Below, piece after piece: positions 1-11,905 of a DNA stretch of 64,000 nucleotides. Position numbers and translations under genes: made by a program. The notes beneath the pieces were generated by a model. That model ran no database searches. It saw only the letters and a program-made list of their open reading frames with translations, and was not told the origin of the DNA. Where the stretch lies: assembly GCA_037176705.1 (NCBI GenBank), contig CM073905.1:28490986-28554985 (forward strand), given 5' to 3'. How positions within the stretch are numbered: position 1 is the stretch's first letter; each line of letters begins with the position of its first letter. The stretch comes from Molossus alvarezi. Taxonomy: Eukaryota; Chordata; Mammalia; Chiroptera; Molossidae.

Positions 1-374
1 GTTGGCTGTTGTCATTTTTTAATTTGACAGTCAGAAAAGAGGTTAGTGCTCCTGACTAAAGAGTCAGGTATTGCATGTTTTAAAAATTTTTGCGGCACTC
101 CAGTTGAAAGTCACTGGTCTAATACATAATAACATCCCTCAAAGTATTAGCTATTATTGTTGTTGTTATTATTACAGCAGTTTTATGTCTTGATCTCATA
201 GGCCTTTTGGATAGAGCTTTGTTTGGTCACTTGCATATTTTTAAAAGAATTACTCTCCCTTTAAAGGATTTTTTCATGTTTATTATTTATGGGAGGCCAG
301 ATAACATTATGCTTGAGTGTTTGTTGCATTCCTGTGTAGAGGGAAAACCAAAAGTTTGGAAAATCTGTATAAGT

Positions 375-613
375 TGTTTTTTAATCCTCACACGAGGATA
401 TTTTTCTATTTATCTTCAGATAGAGTGGGAGGGAGGGGGAGAGAGAGAAACATTGACGTGAGAGGGACACATTGATAGGTTGCCTTCCACACGACCCCAA
501 CCAGGGCCGGGGACAAACCACAACCGAGGTACATGCTCTTGACTGGAATCATTCTGCAACTCATCGCCCGAAAAAGGCTGACGCTCTAACCGCTGAGCCA
601 AACCAGCCAGGGC
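375..613 (-). mobile_element. Ves-type SINE
   Basis: Reads on the minus strand from GCCCTGGCTGGTTTGGCTCAGC to a tail ending GAGGATT. Full length with moderate divergence. Confidence 0.88.
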
Positions 614-778
614 AAAACTGTTAAGTTTTAAAACACAGTAACATAAACTCTAATCAAGAATTTGACTCTTGTTAAACCAGCGAGTTCCTCTGAAAATATT
701 CTCACAGGTGGCAGAAATTTTCCAACTATAGAATAGAATCCAGGACCTTTTATAGTTACTAAGTAAGAATAGTCTTGT

Positions 779-1015
779 CTTTATTTTTATCCTTACCTGA
801 GGATATTTTTACATTTATCTTCAGATAGAGTGAGAGGGAGGGAGGGAGAGAAACATCGATGTAAGAGAGACACATCAATTGGTTGCCACCCATAAGACCC
901 CAGCTGGTGCCGGGGACAAACCTCAACAGAGGTACGTGCCCTTGGTCAGAATTGAACCCAGGACTCTCTGGTCTGCGGGCCAACACTCTAACCGCTGAGC
1001 CAAAGCAACCATGGC
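779..1015 (-). mobile_element. Ves-type SINE
   Basis: Complete tRNA-like head (GCCATGGTTGCTTTGGCTCAG), ATCGATGTTTCTCTCC middle and GAGGATAAAAA tail on the minus strand. The mutated head suggests an older copy. Confidence 0.87.
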
Positions 1016-1349
1016 AAGAATAGTCTTTTCTTACTGTGACTTTAAAATTTGGGCATTCATCTTATTAATTAGAAAATTCCTAAGTAAAAATACCCAGGCC
1101 TTCTCGTTCTTTTCAGTTTTTTATATTTGTATTGGGTTTTCTTTTCTTCTCCTGAAGTCCTGGACTGTAGTTATTTCATCTGAATTTTAGAGGAGTGAAA
1201 GTGGATTAATTCCAACTAAAGACCTCAGTCATTGATTCTTTGTGTATATCTCTGAAAAAACAAGGGTATTAAATATTCTTGTTATTGCTAAGGAGAGAAG
1301 AGTCCTCTTCAGACAGCTAAGTGTCTGCTTTTTGGATGATACTTAGCAC

Positions 1350-1585
1350 AGAATACTTCAAGCTTTGGGCTCAAATTGTCTGGATATTATCCAGACTCTG
1401 TCATCAACTAGCTTTGTGACGTAGAATAAGTCATTGAATACCTCTCTGCTCATCAATTTAATCATTTTAAATTAGAGATAATAAAAGGGTGGTAATGATA
1501 ATTAAATAATGAAATTAAAGTACTGTATAATGATACTTGGCACATAATAAGTGTTTAACAAATATTATTTGCTATTGTTATTATT
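1350..1585 (+). mobile_element. MIR SINE
   Basis: Diverged but recognisable MIR order: TCATCAACTAGCTTTGTGAC, then CCTCTCTGCTCATCAATTTA, AGATAATAAAAGG and a final TTGGCACATAATAAGTG. Confidence 0.7.
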
Positions 1586-2444
1586 GTGGTTGTTATTTCT
1601 GAATCAAGAGTTAGCAATCATATTTTTACCTGGGCTTTGATTGGAAAAAAGATTTCTTCTTTTAAAGCAAAGCTTACCAAAGAGTGTGCTGTGGAACATA
1701 AAACTGTTAGGTGTGCTAAGGAAAATAGCGGGAGGAGGATAAGTTTTGTGGGAAAATACATGAGCTTCAGGAGTTTCTCTCCTTAAAAGAAGAAAAACCC
1801 GGTAGTCAATTTTGTTTAGTTCAGCATTTATCAAATCTGTTTGTCAGTCACTGCTTTTAGTCATACAATCAATTAAATTGCCTAAGAAACTTTTGTTCCA
1901 TAGAATCTGCTTTGGGAAACACTATTTTAAAAGGAGGTTTTTGTTTCTATTTTGACTGATATTGAAGTTTGCCAATGTTGATGTAGGTAGGTATGCTTTT
2001 TCCTCATACTCATGTAGTATCTAACGTAGGTAAAATCCAGTTGAATAAATACGGGCAATCAAATTGAAACAGATTAGCACTTGAAAGTATAGTAGTACAG
2101 GTAGAAGTGACAAAAGTTAGAGGGACTAAGTAGTCCAAATGGGAGCACATATCCCAGTGGAAGGTACAGAAGAGTTAAACCTCAACAGGGGTTAATATTT
2201 CTTCTCTGACCTCCCTACTGCAAACAGCTTTAAGTCACCACAGTCATTCTGCATAGCTTTGGGTCTCTGTGGGAAAAATGGGGCCCTGGTGCTGACCTTG
2301 ATTTATTTGTCTGCTGGAAGATGACAAATAATTGTCTCTGCAGTCAGTCCTTGATTATTTTCACTAATATAGGGAACCCCTTACTTGGGAAATCAAAAAT
2401 GGCAGCTGTTCAGAGTAAACAGAACTTGAGAGCTTCTTGACTCA

Positions 2445-2500
2445 CCGTGTCTGGATTTGAATCCTGGCTCCATCATTCACTTACTTTGTCAAGTTGAGCA
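2445..2500 (+). mobile_element. MIR SINE head, interrupted by two Ves SINEs
   Basis: GGATTTGAATCCTGGCTCCA and the TCACTTACTTTGT that follows are MIR core sequence. They stop where the SINE pair at 2500-2900 begins. Confidence 0.6.
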
Positions 2501-2672
2501 TGATATTCCATGCACCAAGAGGTCACTGGTTCAATTCCTGGTCAGGGCACATGCTCAGGTTGTGGGCTGGATCCCCATTGGGGGGCATGCAGGAGGTATC
2601 CAGTCAGTGTTCTCGCTTATCGATGTTTCTCTCTCTCCCTCTCCTTTCCTCTCTCTCTAAAATCAATAAACA
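2500..2672 (+). mobile_element. Ves-type SINE, GTGTGGCTCA subfamily, head missing
   Basis: Starts at CATGCACCAAGAGGTCACTGG, includes CAGGGCACATGCTCAGGTTG and ends AAAATCAATAAAC. About 45 bases of tRNA-like head are missing or degraded. Confidence 0.8.
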
Positions 2673-2688
2673 AAACTAACAATTTTCT

Positions 2689-2900
2689 CCTGGTTGGTGT
2701 GGCTCACTGGTTGGGTGTCAGCCCATGCACCAAGAGGTTGCCAGTTCGATTTCTGGTCAGGGCACATGCCCAGGTTGTGGGCCTGATCCCCAACGGGGGA
2801 CATGCAGGAGGTGGCCAGTTGATGTTCTCTCTCATTGATGTTTCTATCTCTCCCTCCCCCTTCCTCTCTCTCTAAAATCAATAAAGAAAAATATTTTTAA
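2689..2900 (+). mobile_element. Ves-type SINE, GTGTGGCTCA subfamily
   Basis: A complete copy with head CCTGGTTGGTGTGGCTCACTGG and tail AAAATCAATAAAG. It lies in tandem directly behind a copy of the same subfamily. Confidence 0.87.
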
Positions 2901-3114
2901 AAAACCAGTTAACTATTTTCTAGGGTGGTAATGAGGTTTAAGCAACAGAATTATTCAGAATAAGCCAAATCTTTAGATGTTAGTTATTACCCCTATAGAA
3001 CTATTAAAATAATTTTCCTTACTCTTTTCATTTCATCACACCCCCTAGCTGAAGCATATGTAATGATTCCCATGAACAGTAAATGTATGTTATTAACACT
3101 CCATCTACCAGAAA

Positions 3115-3275
3115 ACTTCATTGAGAGCTTAACTCTGTGAAAAGATGGTATTATCACCCTAATTTTACATGTTGAAGACTAGAAAGGTTAAGTAACTTGC
3201 ACAGGGTCACACCGTTGGCAAAAGACAGAGTCAGGATTTGAACCCAGGCTGTCTGACTGCAGAACCTCACAAGGC
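3115..3275 (-). mobile_element. MIR SINE
   Basis: The reverse complement of MIR is visible in AGGTTAAGTAACTTGCACAG, GGTCACACCG and GGATTTGAACCCAGGCTGTC. Confidence 0.75.
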
Positions 3276-3540
3276 ATCCCACATGTTTCTTTACCTGGTT
3301 CTCATTATTAGGTGTTTATCCTCCTTAGGACAAGCTAATTTGGTGTGTTTTCATCTTCTTACCATTATATATGCCATCTCTTCTGCTTAAAATACCTTCC
3401 TCTTTATCAACCAATCATCTGGAAAACCTTCCACAGTTTGCCTCACCCAACTCTTGATATCTTTATTTGGCATCTTTAACTGGTTGATTTCCATAGCACT
3501 TAGATACTCATTATTCTTTGAAGGGAATTCAGGTGTCCAT

Positions 3541-3790
3541 TCTTTTTTTTTTTTATCCTCACCCGAGGACATTTTTCCATTTTTTGTTCAGGTAGAGTGG
3601 GAGGGAGAGAGAGGAACAGAGAGAGAGAAACATCGATGTGAAAGGAACACATCGAGTGGCTGCCACCCACACGACCAACCAGGGCCGAGGACAAACTGCA
3701 ACCGAGGTACGTGCCCTTAGCGGGAACCAAACCCGGGTCTCTCTGGACCGCAGGCCGACGCTCCAACCGCTGAGCCAAACTGGCCAGGGC
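3541..3790 (-). mobile_element. Ves-type SINE, young-looking
   Basis: A full-length minus-strand copy with poly(T), ATCCTCACCCGAGGACATTT and an intact box-B-like segment, ending GGCCAGGGC. Confidence 0.92.
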
Positions 3791-3793
3791 TTA

Positions 3794-4002
3794 AAATATG
3801 TTTTTATTGATTTTTTTTAGAGAGAGGGGAAGGGAGAGAGAGGTAGAAACATCAGTATGAGAGAGAAACATCGATTTGCTGCCTCCTCCATGCCTCCTAA
3901 CAGTGATCAAGCCCACAACCTGAGCATGTGCCCTGACCAGGAATTGAACCAGTACCTCAGTCCAGAGGACAAGGCTCAATCCACTGAGCCACACTGGCCG
4001 GA
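3794..4002 (-). mobile_element. Ves-type SINE, GTGTGGCTCA subfamily
   Basis: Begins TTTTTATTGATTTTTTTTAGAG and ends CCACACTGGCCGG. Separated from the preceding SINE by only a few bases, so one of the two inserted at the edge of the other. Confidence 0.87.
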
Positions 4003-5144
4003 CTAAGAACTTCTATTTTTCTTGTATTTCAAGTGGCATGGGTATTCCCTAACTTAAAAAAATATAAACAAAGTCACCCTGTTTATTTTTCACATTATTA
4101 TTAATGTCATTCCTATCTTTCAGTGCTCGACTTCCTCAGGCAATGATGGGAACTCACCACTTCCACTTTCTCCCTACCTACTGGTTCTATAGGAATTGCT
4201 CTAAAAAATCACCTGTAATCTCTCGATCAAATGGCCTACTCCCAGCCCTCATGCTCTTCTGCTTATGTTGAGAGGTAATCCAGTATAATGATTAGAAGCA
4301 TTAAAAGGTTAGGACCTTTGGAGCCATCCTATGTTCACATTCTGTTTCTGACATTTTCTCTGTGTATAACTTGGGGCAAACTTCTTAATATCTCACTACT
4401 CCAGTTTTCTCAGCATATGTACTCAGCATTTAACACTTCTTTTTTGCATCCCAAAATGACCTTTTTTTCTCAGCTGTAAGCTCTCTCTGTAGTAACGCCA
4501 ATTTCCAATGAGCCAGCTGTTCAAGAAAAATGAAACCAAAGAATAAATGCTAAGTGTGGAAACAGTTTTTTACTGTCAGAGAGGGAAGCCAGAGAGTCTA
4601 GGCTCTGGGAGATGAGATTTGAAGGAAGGGGAAGTGGGATAGGGCTTTTAAAGTCCAGTCAGAGGACATCTCAGTTCCATTTTTAGGAAGGTGGAGTGTC
4701 TGGATGTTATTAATCGTTGGTGCTTTGGGGCTTGTTGATTAGGTAAGCATTGGGCTGTGTGGAGGTGGTCTGTGTCCACAGAGTTCTGCTTTGGAATGTG
4801 ATTTCCAGCTGGCTCTGCTGCATATATGAGATACCTGAATCAGGATTTTGGTACCCACCACTGTTGATCAGGCTAGGTGGTCAGGTCAGCATTTGTTATA
4901 CTCGAAATTTGACTCTCGTCCCTCCATTCCCACTACCCAATGTGTCACCAGGTCTTACTGGTTTTTCTTTCAAAATACACTTTGTAGCTGTATTACCTCA
5001 TGTTTCCACTTCTTAGTTAGCCTAGGCTCTATCACCTCATGCCTATAAGAGTACTTTTTGGGCTCCATTATTCTAGTCTTTTCTGTACCATTCATCTACA
5101 CTGAACAGTTCTACCTGATTGGTATTTCAAAAATACGATATCAT

Positions 5145-5369
5145 CCGGCCAGTGTGGCTCACTAGTTGAGCGTTGACCCATGCACGAAGGGGTCACTGGT
5201 TTGATTCCTAGTCAGGGTACCATGCCCAGGTTGTGGGACCAATCCCTAGTGGTGGGGGGGGCCGGACAGGGGGCAGCTGGTTGATGTTCTCGCTCATCGA
5301 TATTTCTGTCTCTCCCTCTCCCTTCCTCTCTCTCTCAATTCAATAAAGAGGGAATATTAAAAAAAATAT
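5145..5369 (+). mobile_element. Ves-type SINE, GTGTGGCTCA subfamily
   Basis: Head CCGGCCAGTGTGGCTCACTAG, middle GATGTTCTCGCTCATCGATA and tail ATTCAATAAAGAGGG. It carries a G-run expansion near 5253-5260. Confidence 0.87.
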
Positions 5370-5437
5370 ATCATTTTTATGATTTTATTCCACTGATAAA
5401 GCTAGTTTCTAGGTGAAATTAAAACTCTAGCAGATAG

Positions 5438-5562
5438 CTCTGGCTGGGTGGCTCAGTTGGTTGAGGCATGTGCAGGAGGCAGCCAGTGAGTACATGGGTC
5501 AGTGGAACAGAGAATTGATGTCTCTCTCTCTCAAAATCAATAGATAAAAAAATTTTAAAAAT
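5438..5562 (+). mobile_element. Ves-type SINE with internal deletion
   Basis: CTGGCTGGGTGGCTCAGTTGG runs almost directly into GCAGGAGGCAGCCAGTGAG and then TCTCTCAAAATCAATAGA. The box-B region is gone. Confidence 0.72.
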
Positions 5563-6021
5563 AAAAATATACAATTCCAGCAGATAAAATTCTACTGACA
5601 AACCTAGAATCCTGGTCTATTGTATTTTAACCTATTCACTAAACAGAAGGTATTCTTTCAGTTAGTCTCTCTGGAATTCTGTGAGATAAGAGAGACCTGG
5701 TCCTATTGATGTTATTCTATGTACTTATGTCCTCTTCCCAGAGGGTTAAGGTTGTAACTTGTACTTCTTTTGGATTTGTTCATTCTCTTTTCCCTCCCAA
5801 ATCACACTTCTTTAATGTCCTCAATAAATAGGTATGTGATTTAATATAACCATCAGAAAATACTACTCTTCAATATTTCAGGTCTCTGTTTGATTACAGA
5901 TTCAATTCACTGAATTGGAGACTTTTCTGACAATTCTTTTTCAGTGTATTATAGTCTTTTTTCCAACCTAAATAACTAATTGGTTTGATTAGAGTACATT
6001 TTTAAAAAAATTATTACTTTA

Positions 6022-6257
6022 GCCCTGGCTGGTTTGGCTCAGCTGCTAGAGCGTTGACCCGTGATCCAGAGAGTCCCAGATTTGGGTCCTGCTAAGGGCA
6101 CGTACCTCGGTTGCACTTTGTCCCCAGCCCTGGTTGGGGTCGTGTGGGTGGCGACCACTCGATGTGTCTCTCTCACATCGATGTTTCTCTCTCTCTCCCT
6201 CACGCTCTATCTGAAGATAAATGCAAAAATGTCTTCGGGTGAGGATTTAAAAAAAAA
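6022..6257 (+). mobile_element. Ves-type SINE
   Basis: A complete copy with head GCCCTGGCTGGTTTGGCTCAG, tail GTCTTCGGGTGAGGATTTAA and an A-rich end. Confidence 0.9.
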
Positions 6258-6353
6258 TTATTACTTTAATGCAACTATTATTTTGGATTTAACAAATGAA
6301 AAATTTGTGAAAAAGTGTTTTTTGATCAAATTGCCCTTGAGCTTGGATCTGTC

Positions 6354-6355
6354 TT

Positions 6356-6390
<35 letters not shown>

Positions 6391-6614
6391 TCCTCACCCG
6401 AGGACATTTTTGCATTTATCTTCAGATAGAGAGGAATGAAGAGAGAGAGAGAAACATCGATGTGAGAGAGACACATCGACTGGTTGCCACCCACATGACC
6501 CCAGCCAGGGCCCGGGACAAACTGCAACCGAGGTACATGCCCTCAGCGGGAACCAAACCCAGAACTCTCTGGTCTGCGGGCCGACGCTCTAACTGCTGAG
6601 CCAAACTGGCCAAC
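6354..6614 (-). mobile_element. Ves-type SINE with (TTTA)n tail
   Basis: The A-rich tail has become (TTTA)n at 6355-6391. It is followed by ATCCTCACCCGAGGACATTT and a head at about 6614. It forms a head-to-head pair with the next SINE. Confidence 0.9.
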
Positions 6615-6644
6615 GTGAATCTGTTTTTTAAAAATGAGTTTATG

Positions 6645-6915
6645 GCCCTGGCCGGTTTGGCTCAGCGGTCAGAGCGTTGACCTGCGGTCCGGAGAGACCC
6701 GGGTTCGGTTCCCGCTAAGGGCACGTACCTCGGTTGCAGTTTGTCCCCAGCCCTGGTTGGTCGTGCGGGTGGCAGCCACTCGATGTGTCCCTTTCACGTC
6801 AATGTTTCTCTCTCTGTCTCTCTTCCTCTCTCTCCCTCCCACTCTATCTGTGCAAAAAATGGAAAAATGTCCTCGGGTGAGGATAAAAAAAAATAAAAAA
6901 ATAAAAATAAAAGAA
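6645..6915 (+). mobile_element. Ves-type SINE
   Basis: A complete copy, GCCCTGGCCGGTTTGGCTCAG to GTCCTCGGGTGAGGATAAAA, with an A-rich tail containing TAAAAA units. Only about 30 bases separate its head from the inverted copy upstream. Confidence 0.92.
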
Positions 6916-7159
6916 AAATATAGCCAAATCACCAAAGTTTTTTTACTTTTTTTCTAACATGTTCACTAGGATCCTAAACACAATTAAAATTTTTTTTAAT
7001 TCAAATAATACAGAAGTGTGAAATACTGAGTCCTCTTTTTAATAAAAAGTGGGATTGTGTTGCTTCTTCCTGTAACAGTTTCCCATGTTATCCTGTTAAA
7101 TGTCTTCATAGTGGAGTGAATTATACAAAACATAATGACTATAGTGAAAAAGGAAAAGT

Positions 7160-7260
7160 TTGATTCACCTCACTATGTTTTTTTCTTCATCTGTAAAAGG
7201 GAAATAATAATGTAGAGTACTTAATACAACAGTTGACACACTACTTAATAAAAGATTGTT
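7160..7260 (+). mobile_element. MIR-like fragment
   Basis: TTCTTCATCTGTAAAAGGGA followed by AATAATAATGTAG matches the second half of MIR. Confidence 0.55.
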
Positions 7261-7674
7261 GTTACTACTTAGAGGAGGGAGTCATTAGACTGGTTACTAA
7301 AGACATGACAATGGATAGTATCACCCAGAGATCTTGTGTGGAGTAAGACATGAGGAGAACTCATGACAGAACCTAATGGACAGAGGAAAAGGAGACTAAG
7401 ATTAGGAGCCAGAAGGATAGGAAGAAATCCAGAAGAATATCATGGAAACTGGGACAAAATTGTTATCAGAAAGGAAGTTGCCACTGTTGTCAGATTCTGC
7501 AAAGGGCCACAGGGGGCATGTCATGTAGATGTTGGCTGAAATGTTTATCAAATGAAGCAACTACAAAATTGTTGGTAATCTTGGGGAGAGCATGTTCCAT
7601 GAAGTATTGAGGGAAGAAGACACCAGTGGACACAGCAAACACAGCCTGAAGCTCTAGAAGGTTTTTTGATAGTC

Positions 7675-8040
7675 CTTTATGACCTGGCCTTATTAAACTT
7701 TCTGGCCTTTCTTCTTTCCACTAACTTCCCTGCACTCCCCCCCCTCCCCCCCAACACAGATACCCTTGTTGGAAGTACATTCTAACTCTTGTTTATTCAC
7801 TCTTCTTATCTGTCTCTCCTACCCATGCTACTCCCTATCTCTTGCTTTCTTCTCTCTAGTTCAACTAAACCTATTTGACTAGTATTTGTAATCTAGTAGG
7901 CCATACTCGTTGAACTGCTATACCTGTCCATGTCATGACTTAATTTGATAGCATGTTTACTTCTGTGTCACCCCATTAGACAATTCTTGGTGGGTGGTAG
8001 GACCTGGGTCTTTATCTTGGAGTGCAAGCATCTAGCAGAG
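7675..8040 (+). mobile_element. L2 LINE 3' fragment
   Basis: The order of words matches the L2 3' end: CCTTTATGACCTGGCCTTAT, then a stretch of short C/T-rich sequence, then TTACTTCTGTGTCACCCC and ATCTAGCAGAGTAC. Diverged, and called from memory of the family. Confidence 0.5.
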
Positions 8041-8164
8041 TACTAATTTAAATAGTCATACATGCAGTGATGCATAAGATAGAATGGGACAGTGACCAGA
8101 AGCAGTTATACTAGTTGGAACTTGTATCAGACATTAGCTATCTCAAGACGATGGGAGATCTGTT

Positions 8165-8465
8165 TGGTTTTAGATGTATTGAATTTAAGGTGACCTCATA
8201 TAAGTAGAATCATAAACTTTTTGTCCTTTTGTGCCTGGCTTATTTTCACTTACCATAATGTTTTCAGAGTTCATCCATGTTGTAGCGTGTATCAGTTTCC
8301 TTTTTTAAGGCTGAATAAAATTCAGTTGTATGTATATATTACATTTTGTTTATCCATTCATCTATTGATGCTTTCGGGCTGCTGTGACATTGGTATACAA
8401 GTATCTGTTGGAATCCCTCCTTTTAACTGTTTTGGGTATATACCTAGCCCTTAATAAGTTTTATG
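8165..8465 (-). mobile_element. L1 LINE ORF2 3' fragment, antisense
   Basis: TTCATCCATGTTGTAGCGTG, TTTGTTTATCCATTCATCTA and GGGTATATACCTAG are the reverse complement of the end of L1 ORF2. The reading frame is broken. Confidence 0.7.
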
Positions 8466-8851
8466 AGCACATATCCTTAGAGAGTATTTAACATTCAAGA
8501 ACAGTTCCTTTAAGAAATACTAATTCTGACCATCACGTTAACACAGATTTTTGCAAAATTTTAAGGAAATTTATTTAGTTCAAGTTCTAAAGCTAGTAAT
8601 GCAAAAATGTCTTCAAAATTTATATTATAATTTTTTCCCTAAAACTAAGTCCCTTGGTCAAATGAAAATGCATAAAGCACTTTATTCCAGCTTGTACCTA
8701 TCTACTTTGAGGAGTGCAGTTGCTTAGTTTTTCCCTTGCCTTAAGAATATGTCTATTAAAGCCAATATAGGGCTATTTCTGGCTGCTGGTGTTTTAACAT
8801 GGGAGTCACAATTATGTTCCTGGATGTGTGCTCAAACCACCAAAAAACAAG

Positions 8852-9078
8852 TTTGTTTGTTTTTTATCCTCACCAAGGACATTGCATTTATCATCAGATA
8901 GAGCGGGAGAGAGAGAGAAACATCGATGTGAGAGACTCACATTGAGTGGTTGGCACCCACACGATTCCCAGGGCCAGGGACAAAGTGCAACTGAGGTGTG
9001 TACCCTTAGCAGGAACTGAACCCAGGACTCGCCGGTCCGCGGGCGACACGCTAACCTCTGAGCCAAACCAGCCAGGGC
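8852..9078 (-). mobile_element. Ves-type SINE
   Basis: Minus-strand copy from GCCCTGGCTGGTTTGGCTCAG to GAGGATAAAAAAC, with a small deletion in the tail block (CACCAAGGAC). Confidence 0.88.
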
Positions 9079-9584
9079 AAAAAAACACGTTTTTGAAATT
9101 GTAATGTGAGGACCTATCTAAGAGAGTAATTCATAGAGAAGAACGGAAGTATATTGCCATGGAAGCCTTTAGTGTGGGGTCTTCTGTTTCACGAAAACTC
9201 TTGTAAATTCTTTTTTATCTGAACACAAAATGACCCCAGATCACCTTCACTGCCTTGGAGACTAATACCTTCCTTTCATAGGAATTTGCTCAGTCATCAG
9301 ATTTTGTATCTCTGATAGATGTAAAATGTAACATATTAACATATGGTGCATCTAATATATATTCTTTCCATAAAGTATTTGGTGCTAAGGAAGGGACATG
9401 AAGAATGAAGATTCTTCCTTTCTAATGTAAAATTATTTTGACATTGGAAATCTACCTCATCTTCATGGTGTAACTCAGAGGTGTTCATGACTCCTGCTAG
9501 CCTATACACATACCAACTCTATTGTGCAAAGTAAGAAATTGTGCCCTCCTGGCCAGGTGGGTGTAGCCACCTACTAGGACAGAA

Positions 9585-9765
9585 ACCTTTTCTATATAGG
9601 GCCAGATAGCAGATATTTGGGGCTTTGTGAGCCTTATGGTCTCTGTAACAACCACTCAACTCTGCCATTGAAGTGCTGGAGCAGCCATAGACAGACAGTA
9701 CCTGAATTAATGAGCTTGGCTGTGTCCTTTGGAACCCCAGCAGGCCATAGTTTGCCCACTCCTGG
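9585..9765. mobile_element. hAT-type non-autonomous DNA transposon remnant
   Basis: GGGCCAGATAGCAGATATTT, CAACCACTCAACTCTGCCAT, GCAGCCATAGACAG and GGCCATAGTTTGCCCACTCC form the familiar order of a mammalian MER/hAT element. The exact subfamily is uncertain. Confidence 0.65.
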
Positions 9766-10275
9766 TATGTGGCAATCCATAACACTTCCATAGCACGTTT
9801 ATTTTTATTTCTTTGTTAAACATTCTGCCACCTTGTATGATTCATCTTTCTTACTAGATTGTAACCTTAAGTGAATGTCCCATTCACTTTTTATATGTTG
9901 CACATAAAGATTAAATTTAATTTGTTAAAATTTTACTTGATAAGATAACCTGTTCCTTTTTAAGCTTACATGTTTGTTTTTTTCCCCTTAAAATATGGGG
10001 GAAAATATGGAAGAGAATTATTGCGGATATTATCATGTTCGACAGATATTTTAGATAAAAATAAAATTTTCTATTTCAACATATTCCACCATGAAGGGAA
10101 AAATTGTAGCATTTCTTAGGCCTGGAATATAAGTCAATTTATATTACATGTGAGGCTCAAAATCATGCATAACAAAAAATTGTCACTACTACTTGGTGTC
10201 TGTGATGTGATAGAATTGCATGTGAGAAAATGCTAGCAGTTTGTATAGCCAGGGCTTATGGGTAAATGTATAAGA

Positions 10276-11905
10276 TAGCAGTTCTCAAAGTGTGATCTGT
10301 GGATTCCTGGGAGTTTCTCAGATTCTTTCAGTGGGTCATGGTCAAACTATTTCCATAATGCTACTGAAGTTTTGTTTTTTTTTCATTTGGAGACTTTCTT
10401 ATGGTGAAAAGCAGTGGTGAGTAAAACCAATGCTGTGCTGTAATATGAGTCAAGGCAATGGCACCAGACTGTGTTAGTAATCATTGTATTCTTCACCACC
10501 ATGCACACACAGTTTAAAAAAAAAAAGCCCTGGCCAGTTTGGTTCAGCGGTTAGAGCATCGGCCCACGGACCAGAGAGTCTCACATTCGACACATTCGAT
10601 TCTGGTCAAGGGCACATACCTCGGTTGTGGTTCGGTCCCCGGCCCTGGTCGGGGTCGTGCGGGAGGCAACCAGTCAGTCAATGTGTCTCTTTCACATCAA
10701 TGTTTCTCTCTTCTTTCTCCCATTCTGTCTGAAGATAAATGAAAAAATTTCCTCTAGTGAAGATTAAAAAAAAAAAGTAGTTTAACTTAGGGCAAAGCAG
10801 TGAAAATTACTTTTATTAAATTTCAACCCTTGAGCACATAATTTTTTATGATAAAATGGAAAGTTCCCTTTAAAGGTTTCTGCTGCTCATGTACCATTGG
10901 TTTTCTTGAGAAAATCACTTGTGCAGTCGTTTGAGATGCTGGCTAAACTAGCTACCTGTTTCTTGAAATACCATTTTTACTTGAAGAGTGACTAGTAGAT
11001 GAATTAGAGTTATGCCCACTTGACAGTTTCTCAGAAATGAATAAAGTGAGCCAGTCACTTCAAACAAACAAACAAACAATCTGTTTTTTGCCTGTGATAA
11101 AATTTGAACCTTTAAGTGAAACTTAGAGTTTTGGAAAATTTGGGTTCATTATCATAAGCCTCAGGAATGATACTAATAAATGTGGTTTTTTCAGATATTG
11201 TATCATGAAATGTGACAACATCTGGAATAGCTGCATAATACAGTGAATCAATATCTTCCATGTGACCAGTGTGTTGAGTTCACAAAATCATCCATAGGTA
11301 AAAGACTCATTCAAAGTACAGCATAATCTATTGGATTTTAATGTAATATAGTTTTTAAAAACTCCCAGTATAGTTTCAGATTCCATATTGCAACTAACCT
11401 TTAAGAAATTAACCACTTGTTGAATTTTAGTGGAGCATCAAAGAATATCCTTAGTTATCTGAAAAGGTTACTAAAATACCCCTCCGTTTTCTAACTGCCC
11501 ATTTATGTAAGGCTGACCCCCTCATCCCCCAGTCCCTCAGAGTTCAACAGAAACAACATATGGCAAAAGATTGAATGCAGAAGCAGATATAAGAATCAGG
11601 CTATCTTCTATTTAAGCCAGATGTTAGAGAGGTTTGCAAAAATAAAAAAACAAAAACGTAAAGGAACGCTTCCCATCTCACTAAATTTTTTTTGTTTTGG
11701 AAAGTAAACTTTCCTTTTAAATTGTTATTTACGTTCACATATAATGGTTTATTATGTTTAAATGAATTCGTGAATAAGTACTTTAATTTCTAATATGATA
11801 AATATCATACCTCTAACCCAAAGGAATGAAGGAACAAAAGCTCTTAGGGGTCTTCTATTTTAAGGGTATAAATGGTCTCAAGACCAAAAAGTTTGCAAAG
11901 TGCTG
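10276..11905 (+). mobile_element. hAT-Charlie DNA transposon fossil with decayed transposase
   Basis: The left end, AGCAGTTCTCAAAGTGTG, and the right end, AAAAAGTTTGCAAAGTGCTG, are inverted copies of each other at the tips. Flanking 8-mers GTATAAGA (10268) and GTCTAGGG (11906) agree at 5 of 8 positions, in line with an old hAT duplication. Between about 10880 and 11700 the sequence resembles the C-terminal half of a Charlie transposase (for example AATACCATTTTTACTTGAAG and GATTGAATGCAGAAGCAGAT), but with many stops. A Ves SINE sits inside it, and the N-terminal half is largely deleted. Confidence 0.75.
10527..10776 (+). mobile_element. Ves-type SINE inside the hAT-Charlie fossil
   Basis: A full-length copy, GCCCTGGCCAGTTTGGTTCAG to CCTCTAGTGAAGATTAAAAA, with an extra CACATTCGA duplication in the box-B region (10582-10600). 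Confidence 0.88.

Noticed and set aside
3541..4002. Closely spaced repeats that might suggest a CRISPR or tandem array
   Set aside because: They are two SINEs of different subfamilies. No regular repeat-spacer pattern exists anywhere in the window.
6022..6100. tRNA-like boxes in SINE heads suggesting real tRNA genes
   Set aside because: The heads are tRNA-derived promoters of Ves SINEs continuing into the SINE body. No 3' tRNA half or closing acceptor stem is present.
10880..11700. Possible functional ZBED/hAT-derived host gene
   Set aside because: Stops and indels interrupt every frame and the N-terminal half is missing, so it is a fossil rather than a domesticated gene.
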